A DNA stretch of 5,381 nt, from positions 1-5,381 of the forward strand of contig DJXA01000094.1 in assembly GCA_002449555.1 (NCBI GenBank), in the 5' to 3' direction. A model generated the notes under the pieces. It saw nothing but the letters and a program-made list of their open reading frames with translations, was not told the origin of the DNA and made no database searches. Position 1 is the stretch's first letter. Every line of letters begins with the position of its first letter. Source of the stretch: Atopobiaceae bacterium UBA7016. GTDB taxonomy: Bacteria > Actinomycetota > Coriobacteriia > Coriobacteriales > Atopobiaceae. The position numbers were made by a program, and so were the translations under genes. Positions 1-5,220 of the stretch are shown here, piece after piece.

Positions 1-977
1 GAGAAGCTGTAGAAGTCGACCGTGCCCTCGCGCAGCAGCTCGTCGTCGCCGGGCTCCTTGGCCAGCTCGATGCCCTCGCGCTCGAGCTCGAGCACCTTCC
101 AGGCGGGATAGTAGCCGCGCACCTGCACGTCGCCGTAGAACCACTTGAAGTGGTGGGCGGTGTCAAGCTCGGCCCACACGTCCTCCGGGTCGCAGCTCCA
201 GGGATAGGAGCCGCCGTGGGCGATCATGAGGCCAATCTTGTTGGTGGGGTCGATTTCGTGCCCCTTCTTGACGGCGTAGGCGGAGCCCAGGAAGAGGTGG
301 TAGCGGCACTGCTCGGCGTTCTGCTTGTTGGACAGGTGCTCGTGCACGCCGTTCATCATGAAGTTGGTGTTGATGTTGATCTCGTTGATGGTGAGCCAGT
401 AGTGCACGAGGCCCTTGAAGCGGGTGAAGAGCACGTCACAGTAGCGCTCGAAGGCCTCGAGCGTGTGGCGGGAGGCCCAGCCGTCGTACTCGTTGGCGAG
501 GTGCAGCGGGCAGTCGAAGTGGTAGATGGTCACGAGCGGCTCGATGCCCAGCTCCTGGCACTTCTTGAAGACGTTGACGTAGAACTGGATGCCTTCCTCG
601 TTGGGCTCGGCGTCGTCGCCGTTGGGGAAGATGCGTGTCCAGTTGATCGAGATGCGGTTGACGTTGCAGCCCATCTCGGCCATCAGCTCGAGGTCCTCCT
701 CCCAGTGGTGGTAGAAGTCGGTCGCCACGTGGCTGGGGTAGTAGACGTCGGGGTCGATGATGGCCTTGGCGCCGGCGGGAATCTCGTCGCGGCCGCCAAA
801 TTCGGCGCGGGTGCCGTCGGCGAGCTCGCAGATGAACTTGCGGGGGATGCCGTTGCGGCCGTCGCCGCCGGTCAGCGTGTCAGCGACCGCGGGGCCCTTG
901 CCGCCGGACAGGTAGCCTCCCTCGTACTGGTTTGCGGCAGTCGCGCCGCCCCACAGGAAGCCCTTGGGAAAACTCAT
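1..977 (-). CDS. 6-phospho-beta-glucosidase, glycoside hydrolase family 1 (C-terminus beyond left edge)
   Basis: A cytoplasmic GH1 enzyme that would hydrolyse 6-phospho-beta-glucosides (phosphorylated cellobiose, salicin or arbutin type) delivered by a PTS, releasing glucose-6-phosphate. About 325 residues are present. The N-terminal GH1 signature FLWGGATAANQYEG is at residues 7-20. RISINWTRIFPNG lies at 108-120, followed by PNEEG, and PLVTIYHFDCPLHL at 147-160. The acid/base motif WLTINE ends at Glu199. The RGYYP stretch and the terminal LREGTVDFYSFS closely resemble E. coli BglA/AscB-type enzymes of about 475 residues, so roughly 150 residues, including the nucleophile Glu of the ENG motif, lie outside the window. 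The ATG at 977 is preceded by AAGGAGGG (982-989), which fixes the start. The gene is divergent from the RibD-like gene. BglA, AscB and CelF-type names cannot be separated from this fragment. Neighbouring PTS genes are not visible here. Confidence 0.95.
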   Translation of the reverse strand, partial: MSFPKGFLWGGATAANQYEGGYLSGGKGPAVADTLTGGDGRNGIPRKFICELADGTRAEFGGRDEIPAGAKAIIDPDVYYPSHVATDFYHHWEEDLELMAEMGCNVNRISINWTRIFPNGDDAEPNEEGIQFYVNVFKKCQELGIEPLVTIYHFDCPLHLANEYDGWASRHTLEAFERYCDVLFTRFKGLVHYWLTINEININTNFMMNGVHEHLSNKQNAEQCRYHLFLGSAYAVKKGHEIDPTNKIGLMIAHGGSYPWSCDPEDVWAELDTAHHFKWFYGDVQVRGYYPAWKVLELEREGIELAKEPGDDELLREGTVDFYSF

Positions 978-1020
978 GTGACCCTCCTTGTATGCGTGAC
1001 GGATAGTGCCTGTGTCTCAA

Positions 1021-1026
1021 AGTATA
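1021..1026 (-). promoter_or_regulatory. Possible -10 box for the GH1 gene
   Basis: TATACT on the minus strand would give a leader of roughly 37 nt before the ATG at 977. No good -35 hexamer is found 16-18 bp upstream, so if this promoter is real it is weak or needs an activator. This would suit a catabolic gene but is not proven. Confidence 0.35.
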
Positions 1027-1084
1027 CAAACCTGGTACGGGTGACGGGAGTTGGACTGCATACACTCCGGCTTATAGCGGTCTC

Positions 1085-1114
1085 TTCCAGCCCTCTGAAG
1101 AGGCGACCTATAAT
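1085..1114 (+). promoter_or_regulatory. Promoter of the RibD-like gene
   Basis: A perfect TATAAT -10 box lies at 1109-1114. A weak -35 (TTCCAG, 1085-1090) precedes it by 18 bp. Transcription would start near 1121, giving a leader of about 25 nt that carries the AGAGGAGGG ribosome binding site. The -10 is clear; the -35 is only a partial match. Confidence 0.6.
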
Positions 1115-1145
1115 CGAGATCGAAATCCTCAGAGAGGAGGGCCCC

Positions 1146-1844
1146 ATGGACAGGCCGGTGACCACGCTCTTCATGCTCATGTCGCTCGACGGCAAGATTA
1201 GTACCGGTGCCAGTGACGAGCTCGACTTCGACCGCGACCTGCCGCGCGTGCCCGGTGTGGCAGAGGGGCTCCACCAATACTACGAGCTGGAGCAGGAGAC
1301 CGACCTCTGGTCGCTCAATACCGGGCGCGTGATGGCCAAGGTCGGCGCCAACGAGCTGCTCCTCCCTGCGCGGCTGCCCGTCTCGTTCGCAATCGTGGAC
1401 AACACGCACCTGGCCGAGGCCGGCGTGCGGTGGCTCTGTGCCAGGTGCCGGCGGGTTGTCATCGTCACCTCGAACGCAGCACATCCGGCGTTTGCGGTGG
1501 GGGAGGACAACCTCTCCGTCATGCTGCAGGAACGTCTGTCGCTCGCCCATGCGCTCCGTCGCCTGAGGGCCGACTACGGCTGCGAGCGCCTGACCATCCA
1601 GTCGGGCGGCACGCTCAATGCGGCGCTCGTGCGCGAGGGGCTCGTCGACTTCGTGGACGTCGTGGTGGCCCCGCTTGTGGTGGGAGGGCGCGACACTCCC
1701 ACGCTCGTGGACGGCCCTTCGCTCACATCGGTCGAAAAGCTCTCCAGGCTCTGCCCCCTCGAGCTGCTGGGATGCGAGGCCCTGCAGGACTCGTACGTGA
1801 GGCTGCGGTACCGGATAGCGCAGCCGTCACAGGACTATGCCTAA
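1146..1844 (+). CDS. RibD C-terminal-domain (DHFR-like fold) reductase
   Basis: A 232-residue NADPH-dependent reductase of the RibD_C/dihydrofolate-reductase-like family. It corresponds to the reductase half of bifunctional riboflavin enzyme RibD, without the zinc deaminase half. The N-terminal SLDGKIS is at residues 13-19, matching the family's S(I/L)DGKIA-type strand. QSGGTLNAALVREGLVD (152-168) is the cofactor-binding glycine motif and helix, and APLVVGG (175-181) follows. The C-terminal LELLGCEALQDSYVRLRY is the usual last strand pair. The reading frame stays open far upstream, but the ATG at 1146 was chosen because a GAGGAGGG site lies just before it, a TATAAT box lies further upstream, and the upstream frame is antisense to the GH1 gene. 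No riboflavin genes are seen nearby, so a role in flavin synthesis is uncertain. Many stand-alone members have unknown substrates. It appears monocistronic. Confidence 0.85.
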   Translation: MDRPVTTLFMLMSLDGKISTGASDELDFDRDLPRVPGVAEGLHQYYELEQETDLWSLNTGRVMAKVGANELLLPARLPVSFAIVDNTHLAEAGVRWLCARCRRVVIVTSNAAHPAFAVGEDNLSVMLQERLSLAHALRRLRADYGCERLTIQSGGTLNAALVREGLVDFVDVVVAPLVVGGRDTPTLVDGPSLTSVEKLSRLCPLELLGCEALQDSYVRLRYRIAQPSQDYA

Positions 1845-2021
1845 ACGACGGGCCCCTCGCATTCGATGATGATCTGGGTGCATTGCTCGGCGCTCCGCTT
1901 GTGGTCGCATGAAAGACCGTCAAGGGAGCTGGCATGCGGCACCAATTTCGAGGGGGACGGCGAATCGATGAGTGGTTGTCACTTTCCGCACGGCATTGCA
2001 TATGCCGCGCGAGCCATCGCT
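1845..2021. other. Gene-free convergent gap between RibD-like gene and XRE regulator
   Basis: These 177 bases separate the two converging stop codons. No ORF with a ribosome binding site was found. The only structure noted is the hairpin at 1988-2010. No tRNA or repeat is visible. Confidence 0.6.
1988..2010. terminator. Weak hairpin in the convergent gap, possible bidirectional terminator
   Basis: CGGCAT (1991-1996) pairs with ATGCCG (2002-2007) across a 5-nt loop, with two further base pairs outside one mismatch. There is no T tract on either strand, so it does not look like a classic intrinsic terminator. It is listed because it sits between two converging genes. Confidence 0.25.
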
Positions 2022-2489
2022 CTATGACCTGTCGTTGTCCCCAGACTTCCAGTGGTCGAGGGTGGGCAGGAGCGCCCCCATGAACGAGACCGCCTCGTCC
2101 AGGCTCATGCCCGTGGCCTCCACCAGGTAGGGGGCCGAGGTTTCGATCACGTCGTCCATGGTCTCGTAGGCGAAGGCGCCCTGATCGTAGCACCATTTGC
2201 AGTACGCCGAGTTCTCGGCGCCGTCTGCATCGTGCCCGCGTTCCATGTGCGGCACGGAGAATGGCGTGCCGCAGCACTGGCATGCGGGCTCTGCTGGCAG
2301 GTCGAGGAGCTGCATGACGGGGACGCCGAGCGCCGAGGCAAGGAGCTTGGTCATGTCGATGCTCGGCGTCGTCTCGCCTGTTTCCCAGCGGCTGACGGCC
2401 TGACGGGTCACATAGACCTTCCGTGCCAGCTCCTCCTGCGTCAGCCCGGCTTCCTTGCGGGCCTGTGCGAGTGCGTCTTTGGTTGCCAT
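2022..2489 (-). CDS. XRE-family transcriptional regulator with C-terminal zinc ribbon
   Basis: A 155-residue DNA-binding protein. Residues 6-62 form a Cro/C1-type helix-turn-helix: LTQEELARKVYVTRQAVSRW followed by ETGETTPS, the standard recognition-helix and loop pattern. After a short linker comes a putative zinc ribbon of the Zn_ribbon_2 type, with C70-x2-C73 (an extra Cys at 72) and C97-x2-C100 as likely ligands. The remaining C-terminal region (about 106-147) is the helical segment usually found with that ribbon. The start is the ATG at 2489, with AAGGAG at 2496-2501 six bases upstream. A longer TTG-started frame from 2552 would run through the promoter and palindromes and is rejected. 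The gene lies just downstream of the esterase gene on the same strand but has its own promoter-like region. Palindromes there suggest autoregulation. The ligand or signal is unknown; metal or redox sensing through the Cys cluster is only a possibility. Confidence 0.9.
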   Translation of the reverse strand: MATKDALAQARKEAGLTQEELARKVYVTRQAVSRWETGETTPSIDMTKLLASALGVPVMQLLDLPAEPACQCCGTPFSVPHMERGHDADGAENSAYCKWCYDQGAFAYETMDDVIETSAPYLVEATGMSLDEAVSFMGALLPTLDHWKSGDNDRS

Positions 2490-2510
2490 GGTTAGCTCCT
2501 TTCTCGTGTC

Positions 2511-2519
2511 CACAATGTG
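2511..2519. repeat. Short palindrome in the XRE leader
   Basis: CACAATGTG has perfect 4-bp arms around a central A. It overlaps the predicted transcription start of the regulator gene. It is short enough to arise by chance; it is noted because two longer palindromes lie immediately beside it. Confidence 0.3.
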
Positions 2520-2548
2520 AAGGTACTGCGCCGGCCGCAGTGTGTCAC
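2520..2548 (-). promoter_or_regulatory. Putative promoter of the XRE regulator
   Basis: On the minus strand, GTGACA (2543-2548; 5 of 6 matches to TTGACA) is followed by a 17-bp spacer and TACCTT (2520-2525; 3 of 6 matches to TATAAT). The predicted start near 2513 gives a leader of about 24 nt with the AAGGAG site. Spacing is ideal, but the -10 is poor. Palindromes fill the spacer and overlap the -35. Confidence 0.4.
2525..2541. repeat. Inverted repeat in the promoter spacer
   Basis: ACTGCG (2525-2530) and CGCAGT (2536-2541) form perfect 6-bp arms around CCGGC. It lies between the putative -35 and -10 boxes. It may be an operator half of the region, or together with the next repeat part of a transcription stop for the esterase operon; no T tract follows. 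Confidence 0.4.
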
Positions 2549-2565
2549 GCAACGGTTCGTTGCGT
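2547..2565. promoter_or_regulatory. Perfect 8-bp inverted repeat, candidate operator of the XRE regulator
   Basis: ACGCAACG (2547-2554) and CGTTGCGT (2558-2565) are perfect inverted copies around GTT, a 19-bp site typical in size for an XRE dimer. It touches the putative -35 box and begins 21 nt after the esterase stop codon. As RNA it could fold into a hairpin, but no T run follows on the minus strand, so an operator reading is preferred over a terminator. Confidence 0.5.
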
Positions 2566-2586
2566 TGCCCTTGGTGTCGTATGGGC

Positions 2587-3861
2587 CTACGACCGGGGCC
2601 AGATCTCCGTCGGATGCGCGTAGGGCACGAAGATCATGCCGTCGTACGGGCTCGACGGCTCTCGCTTGACCCGGTATGCCTGTGGCAGCACGTACATGAG
2701 TGGGCTGAATCCCTCGCCGACGCTGCCCATCATGATGGGGCCATCGACGCAGGCGCGTAGGGGAGAGTCCACGGGCACGCGCGCGAAGTCGAGCCAGCAG
2801 CGCTCGTATCCGCAGGTAGTGGCCGCGTGGGCAAGCGGGTCGTACGAGTAGAACGTGTGCGTCATGCGCCTGTCACCCTTGGGCAGGTTGACTTCGGCCC
2901 TGAAGAAGTCGGTGCCAATCGCGTAGTATGCATCTCCCAGCTCGTCGGCGAGCTGATTACCCATCACCTTGGTATCGGGTCCGTAGGTTCCGGTCTGCTC
3001 GATGTGGCCGTTGTGCGCGGACACGAGGATGCACTGCTTGCCGAGCTGCTCCTCCTGCGAGAGGATCCACAGCACGTTCTGCGCCATGAAGTGGTCCCGC
3101 AGCCCGTGGCTCTTGGGGGAGTTGGCCGCCCTTCCCAGCTCGTCGTTCTGGAGGAGGCAGTCGACCAGGTGGAGCGCGAGGCGCGTGTCTGCGTTATCGG
3201 GTAGCGCCTCGAGCTTCTGGGTGATGTCCTCGTACGTTGCCACCACGAGGTCCCGATCGAGGTCGTCGGGATGCTCGTCGCGCAGCTGTCCGAGGCTCTC
3301 GAGGCCTGCGGTGTTAAGCCCGCATGCGTGCAGCTCTTCAAGAAGAAGCTGGTGGCTGTGCTCGTAGTTCTGCAGGTCGAAGCCGTAGAAGCGCAGGTCA
3401 TCGCCCGGCGCGGCGGTCTCGTTATACGCGCGCATCCACGAGATGAGCTCCGCCATCTGATTGGTGCGGTAGAGGGAAAAGTCGAGGTTGTCAATCGTCT
3501 CCTCGAGCGTGCCCTCGCCGCCGTGTATGTAGCGGTTGACCAGCTCGCAGCCTCCGGAGTCGGCCTCCAGCGCGAAGGCGCGCACCCCGTAGCGCTCCAC
3601 CAGCACCTTGAGCACGTCGAGCTTGAGCTCCTGGAACTCCCTGTTGCCGTGGGTCGCCTCGCCAAGCGCGACGACGCGCGTCCCCGCGGGTATCTCGAGG
3701 CTCGAGATCTCTGTCGCATAGCGTGCGAACTCGTCTGGGTCGGCAGACGGTCCCGTGCCAAAGCCGCCGAACCGCGACCAGATGCCCCCGGCTATGACGC
3801 ATACCGCAAAGACCGCGAGCACAGCAACGAGGCATCCGCCCCTCTTGACGTTCCTACTCAT
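2587..3861 (-). CDS. Membrane-anchored erythromycin-esterase-like hydrolase
   Basis: A 424-residue protein of the erythromycin esterase family (Ere/succinoglycan-biosynthesis-like, PF05139 type). After the basic N-terminus MSRNVKR, residues 10-28 form one hydrophobic segment, probably an uncleaved anchor, placing the domain outside the cytoplasm. The catalytic-type motif GEATHGNREF is at 68-77 (His72). FALEAD follows at 96-101, YGFDLQ at 159-164 and SAHNGHI at 281-287, whose two histidines are spaced as in Ere enzymes. The start is the ATG at 3861, because GGGAG (plus-strand 3871-3875) sits nine bases upstream; ATGs at 3867 and 3870 and a TTG at 3882 are in frame but badly placed. The start overlaps the preceding gene's stop by 8 nt, so translational coupling is likely. 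Known Ere enzymes open macrolide lactones, but most chromosomal homologues have unknown substrates. Resistance should not be assumed, especially with an external domain. Confidence 0.88.
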   Translation of the reverse strand: MSRNVKRGGCLVAVLAVFAVCVIAGGIWSRFGGFGTGPSADPDEFARYATEISSLEIPAGTRVVALGEATHGNREFQELKLDVLKVLVERYGVRAFALEADSGGCELVNRYIHGGEGTLEETIDNLDFSLYRTNQMAELISWMRAYNETAAPGDDLRFYGFDLQNYEHSHQLLLEELHACGLNTAGLESLGQLRDEHPDDLDRDLVVATYEDITQKLEALPDNADTRLALHLVDCLLQNDELGRAANSPKSHGLRDHFMAQNVLWILSQEEQLGKQCILVSAHNGHIEQTGTYGPDTKVMGNQLADELGDAYYAIGTDFFRAEVNLPKGDRRMTHTFYSYDPLAHAATTCGYERCWLDFARVPVDSPLRACVDGPIMMGSVGEGFSPLMYVLPQAYRVKREPSSPYDGMIFVPYAHPTEIWPRS

Positions 3862-4015
3862 CACCATCATCTCCCGAGCCAAACAGGCCGAAGGCCACGC
3901 CCATGCAAACCCCGATGCAGATTCCCGTTCCGATGTTATGCAGCGAGACGCTGAACGCGATGCTCATCAGGACGGTCATGCAGACGGTGAGAACCCACTG
4001 CTCTCTTCTCTTCAT
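3854..4015 (-). CDS. 53-residue glycine-zipper membrane protein (hypothetical)
   Basis: A small ORF beginning MKRREQWVL and ending GSGDDGDE. Residues 7-25 are hydrophobic. A turn (HNIGT, 26-30) is followed by a second hydrophobic segment at 31-46 with glycines at 31, 35, 39 and 43, an unbroken GxxxGxxxGxxxG zipper. This is a packing motif of oligomerising or membrane-inserting helices. The basic N-terminus and acidic C-terminus suggest a two-segment hairpin. The ATG at 4015 has an AGGGGG site (4021-4026) that includes the stop codon region of the flavoprotein gene nine bases upstream. Its TAG overlaps the esterase ATG (shared ATGAGTAG). The spacing, ribosome binding site, membrane character and both overlaps support a real gene. 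I do not recognise a named family; function is unknown. Confidence 0.8.
   Translation of the reverse strand: MKRREQWVLTVCMTVLMSIAFSVSLHNIGTGICIGVCMGVAFGLFGSGDDGDE
3871..3875 (-). promoter_or_regulatory. Ribosome binding site that sets the esterase start
   Basis: GGGAG on the minus strand lies nine bases before the ATG at 3861 and inside the coding sequence of the 53-aa gene. It is too close to the ATG at 3870, which favours the start at 3861. Confidence 0.55.
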
Positions 4016-4024
4016 GGCAGCCCC

Positions 4025-4711
4025 CTACGCCATCGTGCCGTTCACGATGGCGGCGTACGTGTCCTCCGGAATCATGGGGGAGCCGATCTCGGCGAGCAGC
4101 GAAGGCTCGATCGAGCCCGTCTCGGCATACTGTCGCCCCGCCCGCCTGACCAGCTCGAGCCTGGGCACGGTCACCATGGGAGCCTCCGGTGCGTTGAACA
4201 TGGGCGACTCAGGAACGGTGACGATGGTGTGGTCGCTCGGGAACATCAGCTTGAACTGCGCGACCGCTGGCTCGAAGTTACGGGTGCTGTTGGGAAAGCC
4301 GCAGCCGCAGACCATGAGGTAGCGCAGGTGCGAGAAGTCCGCCTGGCCGACGTGCTCGTAGCGGTCTCCCACACGCTGCATCGCCATGCTGGAGAGCGGC
4401 AGGGTTCGGTCTATGAGCGCCTTGAGCGGCGCGGGCATGCCGTAGCAGTACAGCGGGAAGCTGAGCAGCAAGAGGTCGCTCTGCAGGATGCTCTCCAGGA
4501 TGACGCGCATGTCGTCGTGGTGGACACAGGTGCCGCCGTTGCGCATGCAGGAGAAGCAGCCTGTGCAGTACTCGATGTGCTGGTCGATGACGTGAATCGT
4601 GCGGACGTCCTGCTCCGCGGCGTCGCGCATCCCCTCGATGAGGGCGCGCGTGATGTGCATGGTATCGCTTACGTCCCGCTTGGGGCTGCCATTCAGTACG
4701 AGAATCCTCAT
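4025..4711 (-). CDS. Flavodoxin-fold NAD(P)H-dependent FMN/iron-sulfur oxidoreductase
   Basis: A 228-residue member of the NADPH-dependent FMN reductase/flavodoxin_2 superfamily. It opens with the beta-strand and phosphate loop MRILVLNGSPK (1-11), which binds FMN phosphate. SFPLYCYGMPAPLKALIDR (84-102) is the second FMN-site motif. Between them, C49-x2-C52-x2-C55-x6-C62 (with the DDM that follows) matches the compact cysteine pattern of iron-sulfur flavoproteins, so a 4Fe-4S cluster is possible. A CGCGFP stretch at about 134-139 adds further cysteines. The C-terminal third (after about 150) is less conserved. The ATG at 4711 has AAGGAG at 4721-4726, nine bases upstream. The gene begins 37 nt after the 121-aa gene and ends 9 nt before the glycine-zipper gene, so it is clearly inside an operon. 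Electron donor and acceptor are unknown; a cytoplasmic location is expected. Confidence 0.9.
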   Translation of the reverse strand: MRILVLNGSPKRDVSDTMHITRALIEGMRDAAEQDVRTIHVIDQHIEYCTGCFSCMRNGGTCVHHDDMRVILESILQSDLLLLSFPLYCYGMPAPLKALIDRTLPLSSMAMQRVGDRYEHVGQADFSHLRYLMVCGCGFPNSTRNFEPAVAQFKLMFPSDHTIVTVPESPMFNAPEAPMVTVPRLELVRRAGRQYAETGSIEPSLLAEIGSPMIPEDTYAAIVNGTMA

Positions 4712-4748
4712 GAGAACCTACTCCTTTCGTTTGCTGATTGGTTGTTGT

Positions 4749-5114
4749 CTACTGGCCGATGCCACTGCCCGTACGTGCCTCCCTCTCGTGGTAGATGCCG
4801 GCGAGAGAGGAAAGGCACGAGGCGGCCGCGAAGAAGACCACCCCCAGGAGCGTCTTGTCGTCAGCAATCTGGAACGTCGCTGCGACAAAAAGCAGCAGCG
4901 CCGCCAAGGTCGCCATCTGGTCCTTCCGTACGGTGTTGTTCTTCTCCTTCATGATTTCTGCCTCCTTTGCGTCTGGTCGCACGAGGTTTTCGGGCGTCCA
5001 AAGGTCTTTCTGCGGGATGATTCTTTCCAGTTGCTCCGCCCGTGCCCAGCTTGGGGTGCGAAGTATCTCTGATCTGAGCCTTTCTGTCTCGCTTTCGCGA
5101 TTCAACCATTCCAT
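4749..5114 (-). CDS. Small protein with charged N-terminus and two C-terminal membrane segments (hypothetical)
   Basis: A 121-residue protein I do not recognise. Residues 1-54 are hydrophilic and rich in Glu, Arg and Lys, with probable amphipathic helix around 5-33. Residues 68-84 and 89-108 are two hydrophobic segments separated by the acidic turn DDK, ending in a polar HEREARTGSGIGQ tail. The ATG at 5114 has AGGAG (5123-5127) eight bases upstream. A second plausible start is the ATG at 4952 (residue 55), preceded by AAGGAGG at 4961-4967; it would give a 67-residue two-segment membrane protein. By my count, G/C at third positions is 32 of 54 codons before residue 55 and 56 of 67 after it, so the two halves may have different histories, or only the second half may be under strong coding selection. 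The gene precedes the flavoprotein gene by 37 nt, too close for a separate promoter in the gap, and probably opens the operon. Confidence 0.65.
   Translation of the reverse strand: MEWLNRESETERLRSEILRTPSWARAEQLERIIPQKDLWTPENLVRPDAKEAEIMKEKNNTVRKDQMATLAALLLFVAATFQIADDKTLLGVVFFAAASCLSSLAGIYHEREARTGSGIGQ
4961..4967 (-). promoter_or_regulatory. Internal ribosome binding site candidate inside the 121-aa gene
   Basis: AAGGAGG on the minus strand lies eight bases before the in-frame ATG at 4952. It is a better match than the site serving the ATG at 5114. It could yield a short 67-residue form, or it may simply reflect Lys-Glu codons. Confidence 0.4.
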
Positions 5115-5137
5115 GTGCCTTGCTCCTCAGTACGCAA

Positions 5138-5173
5138 AGACGCAGCGCCAGCCATGGGGCCGGCACTGCGTCT
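5138..5173 (-). terminator. Strong hairpin between the KTR gene and the operon
   Basis: AGACGCAG (5138-5145) pairs with CTGCGTCT (5166-5173). Inside it, two GGC/GCC blocks pair around single mismatches, closing on a loop of about 4 nt. On the minus strand the stem ends in TCTTTGCGT, a very short T stretch. It lies 48 nt after the KTR stop and about 10 nt before the next ribosome binding site. It fits a terminator of the KTR gene or an attenuator for the operon. Confidence 0.5.
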
Positions 5174-5220
5174 ACGCGTCTCGCACGGTGGTGGTATTCG
5201 ATTGCTGCTGTGGTCAGTAG

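Noticed and set aside
978..1020. BglG/LicT-type antiterminator leader upstream of the GH1 gene
   Set aside because: The leader is short and shows no antiterminator hairpin overlapping a terminator.
150..1145. Long plus-strand open frame running into the RibD-like gene
   Set aside because: It is antisense to the clear GH1 gene, has Val/Gly/Asp-rich low-complexity translation, and no start signal; the real start is the ATG at 1146 with its own promoter and ribosome binding site.
1017..1550. 177-aa minus-strand frame opposite the RibD-like gene
   Set aside because: It lies opposite a gene with clear family motifs and its translation has no recognisable domain; treated as a GC-rich shadow.
1865..1909. 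14-codon ORF in the convergent gap
   Set aside because: Very short, without a ribosome binding site or recognisable character.
2490..2552. TTG-started N-terminal extension of the XRE regulator
   Set aside because: It would translate through the putative promoter and palindromes, whereas the ATG at 2489 has a good AAGGAG site and matches the usual XRE N-terminus.
2587..3861. Macrolide-resistance determinant
   Set aside because: Family membership and motifs are clear, but most chromosomal Ere-like proteins have unknown substrates and this one is probably anchored outside the cytoplasm.
3862..3882. N-terminal extension of the esterase from a TTG at 3882
   Set aside because: No ribosome binding site is suitably placed for the TTG; GGGAG is placed for the ATG at 3861, which also gives the translational-coupling overlap.
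3755..4954. 399-aa plus-strand frame
   Set aside because: It runs antisense across four minus-strand genes, and its translation is rich in His, Ala, Val, Arg and Asp with no domain pattern.
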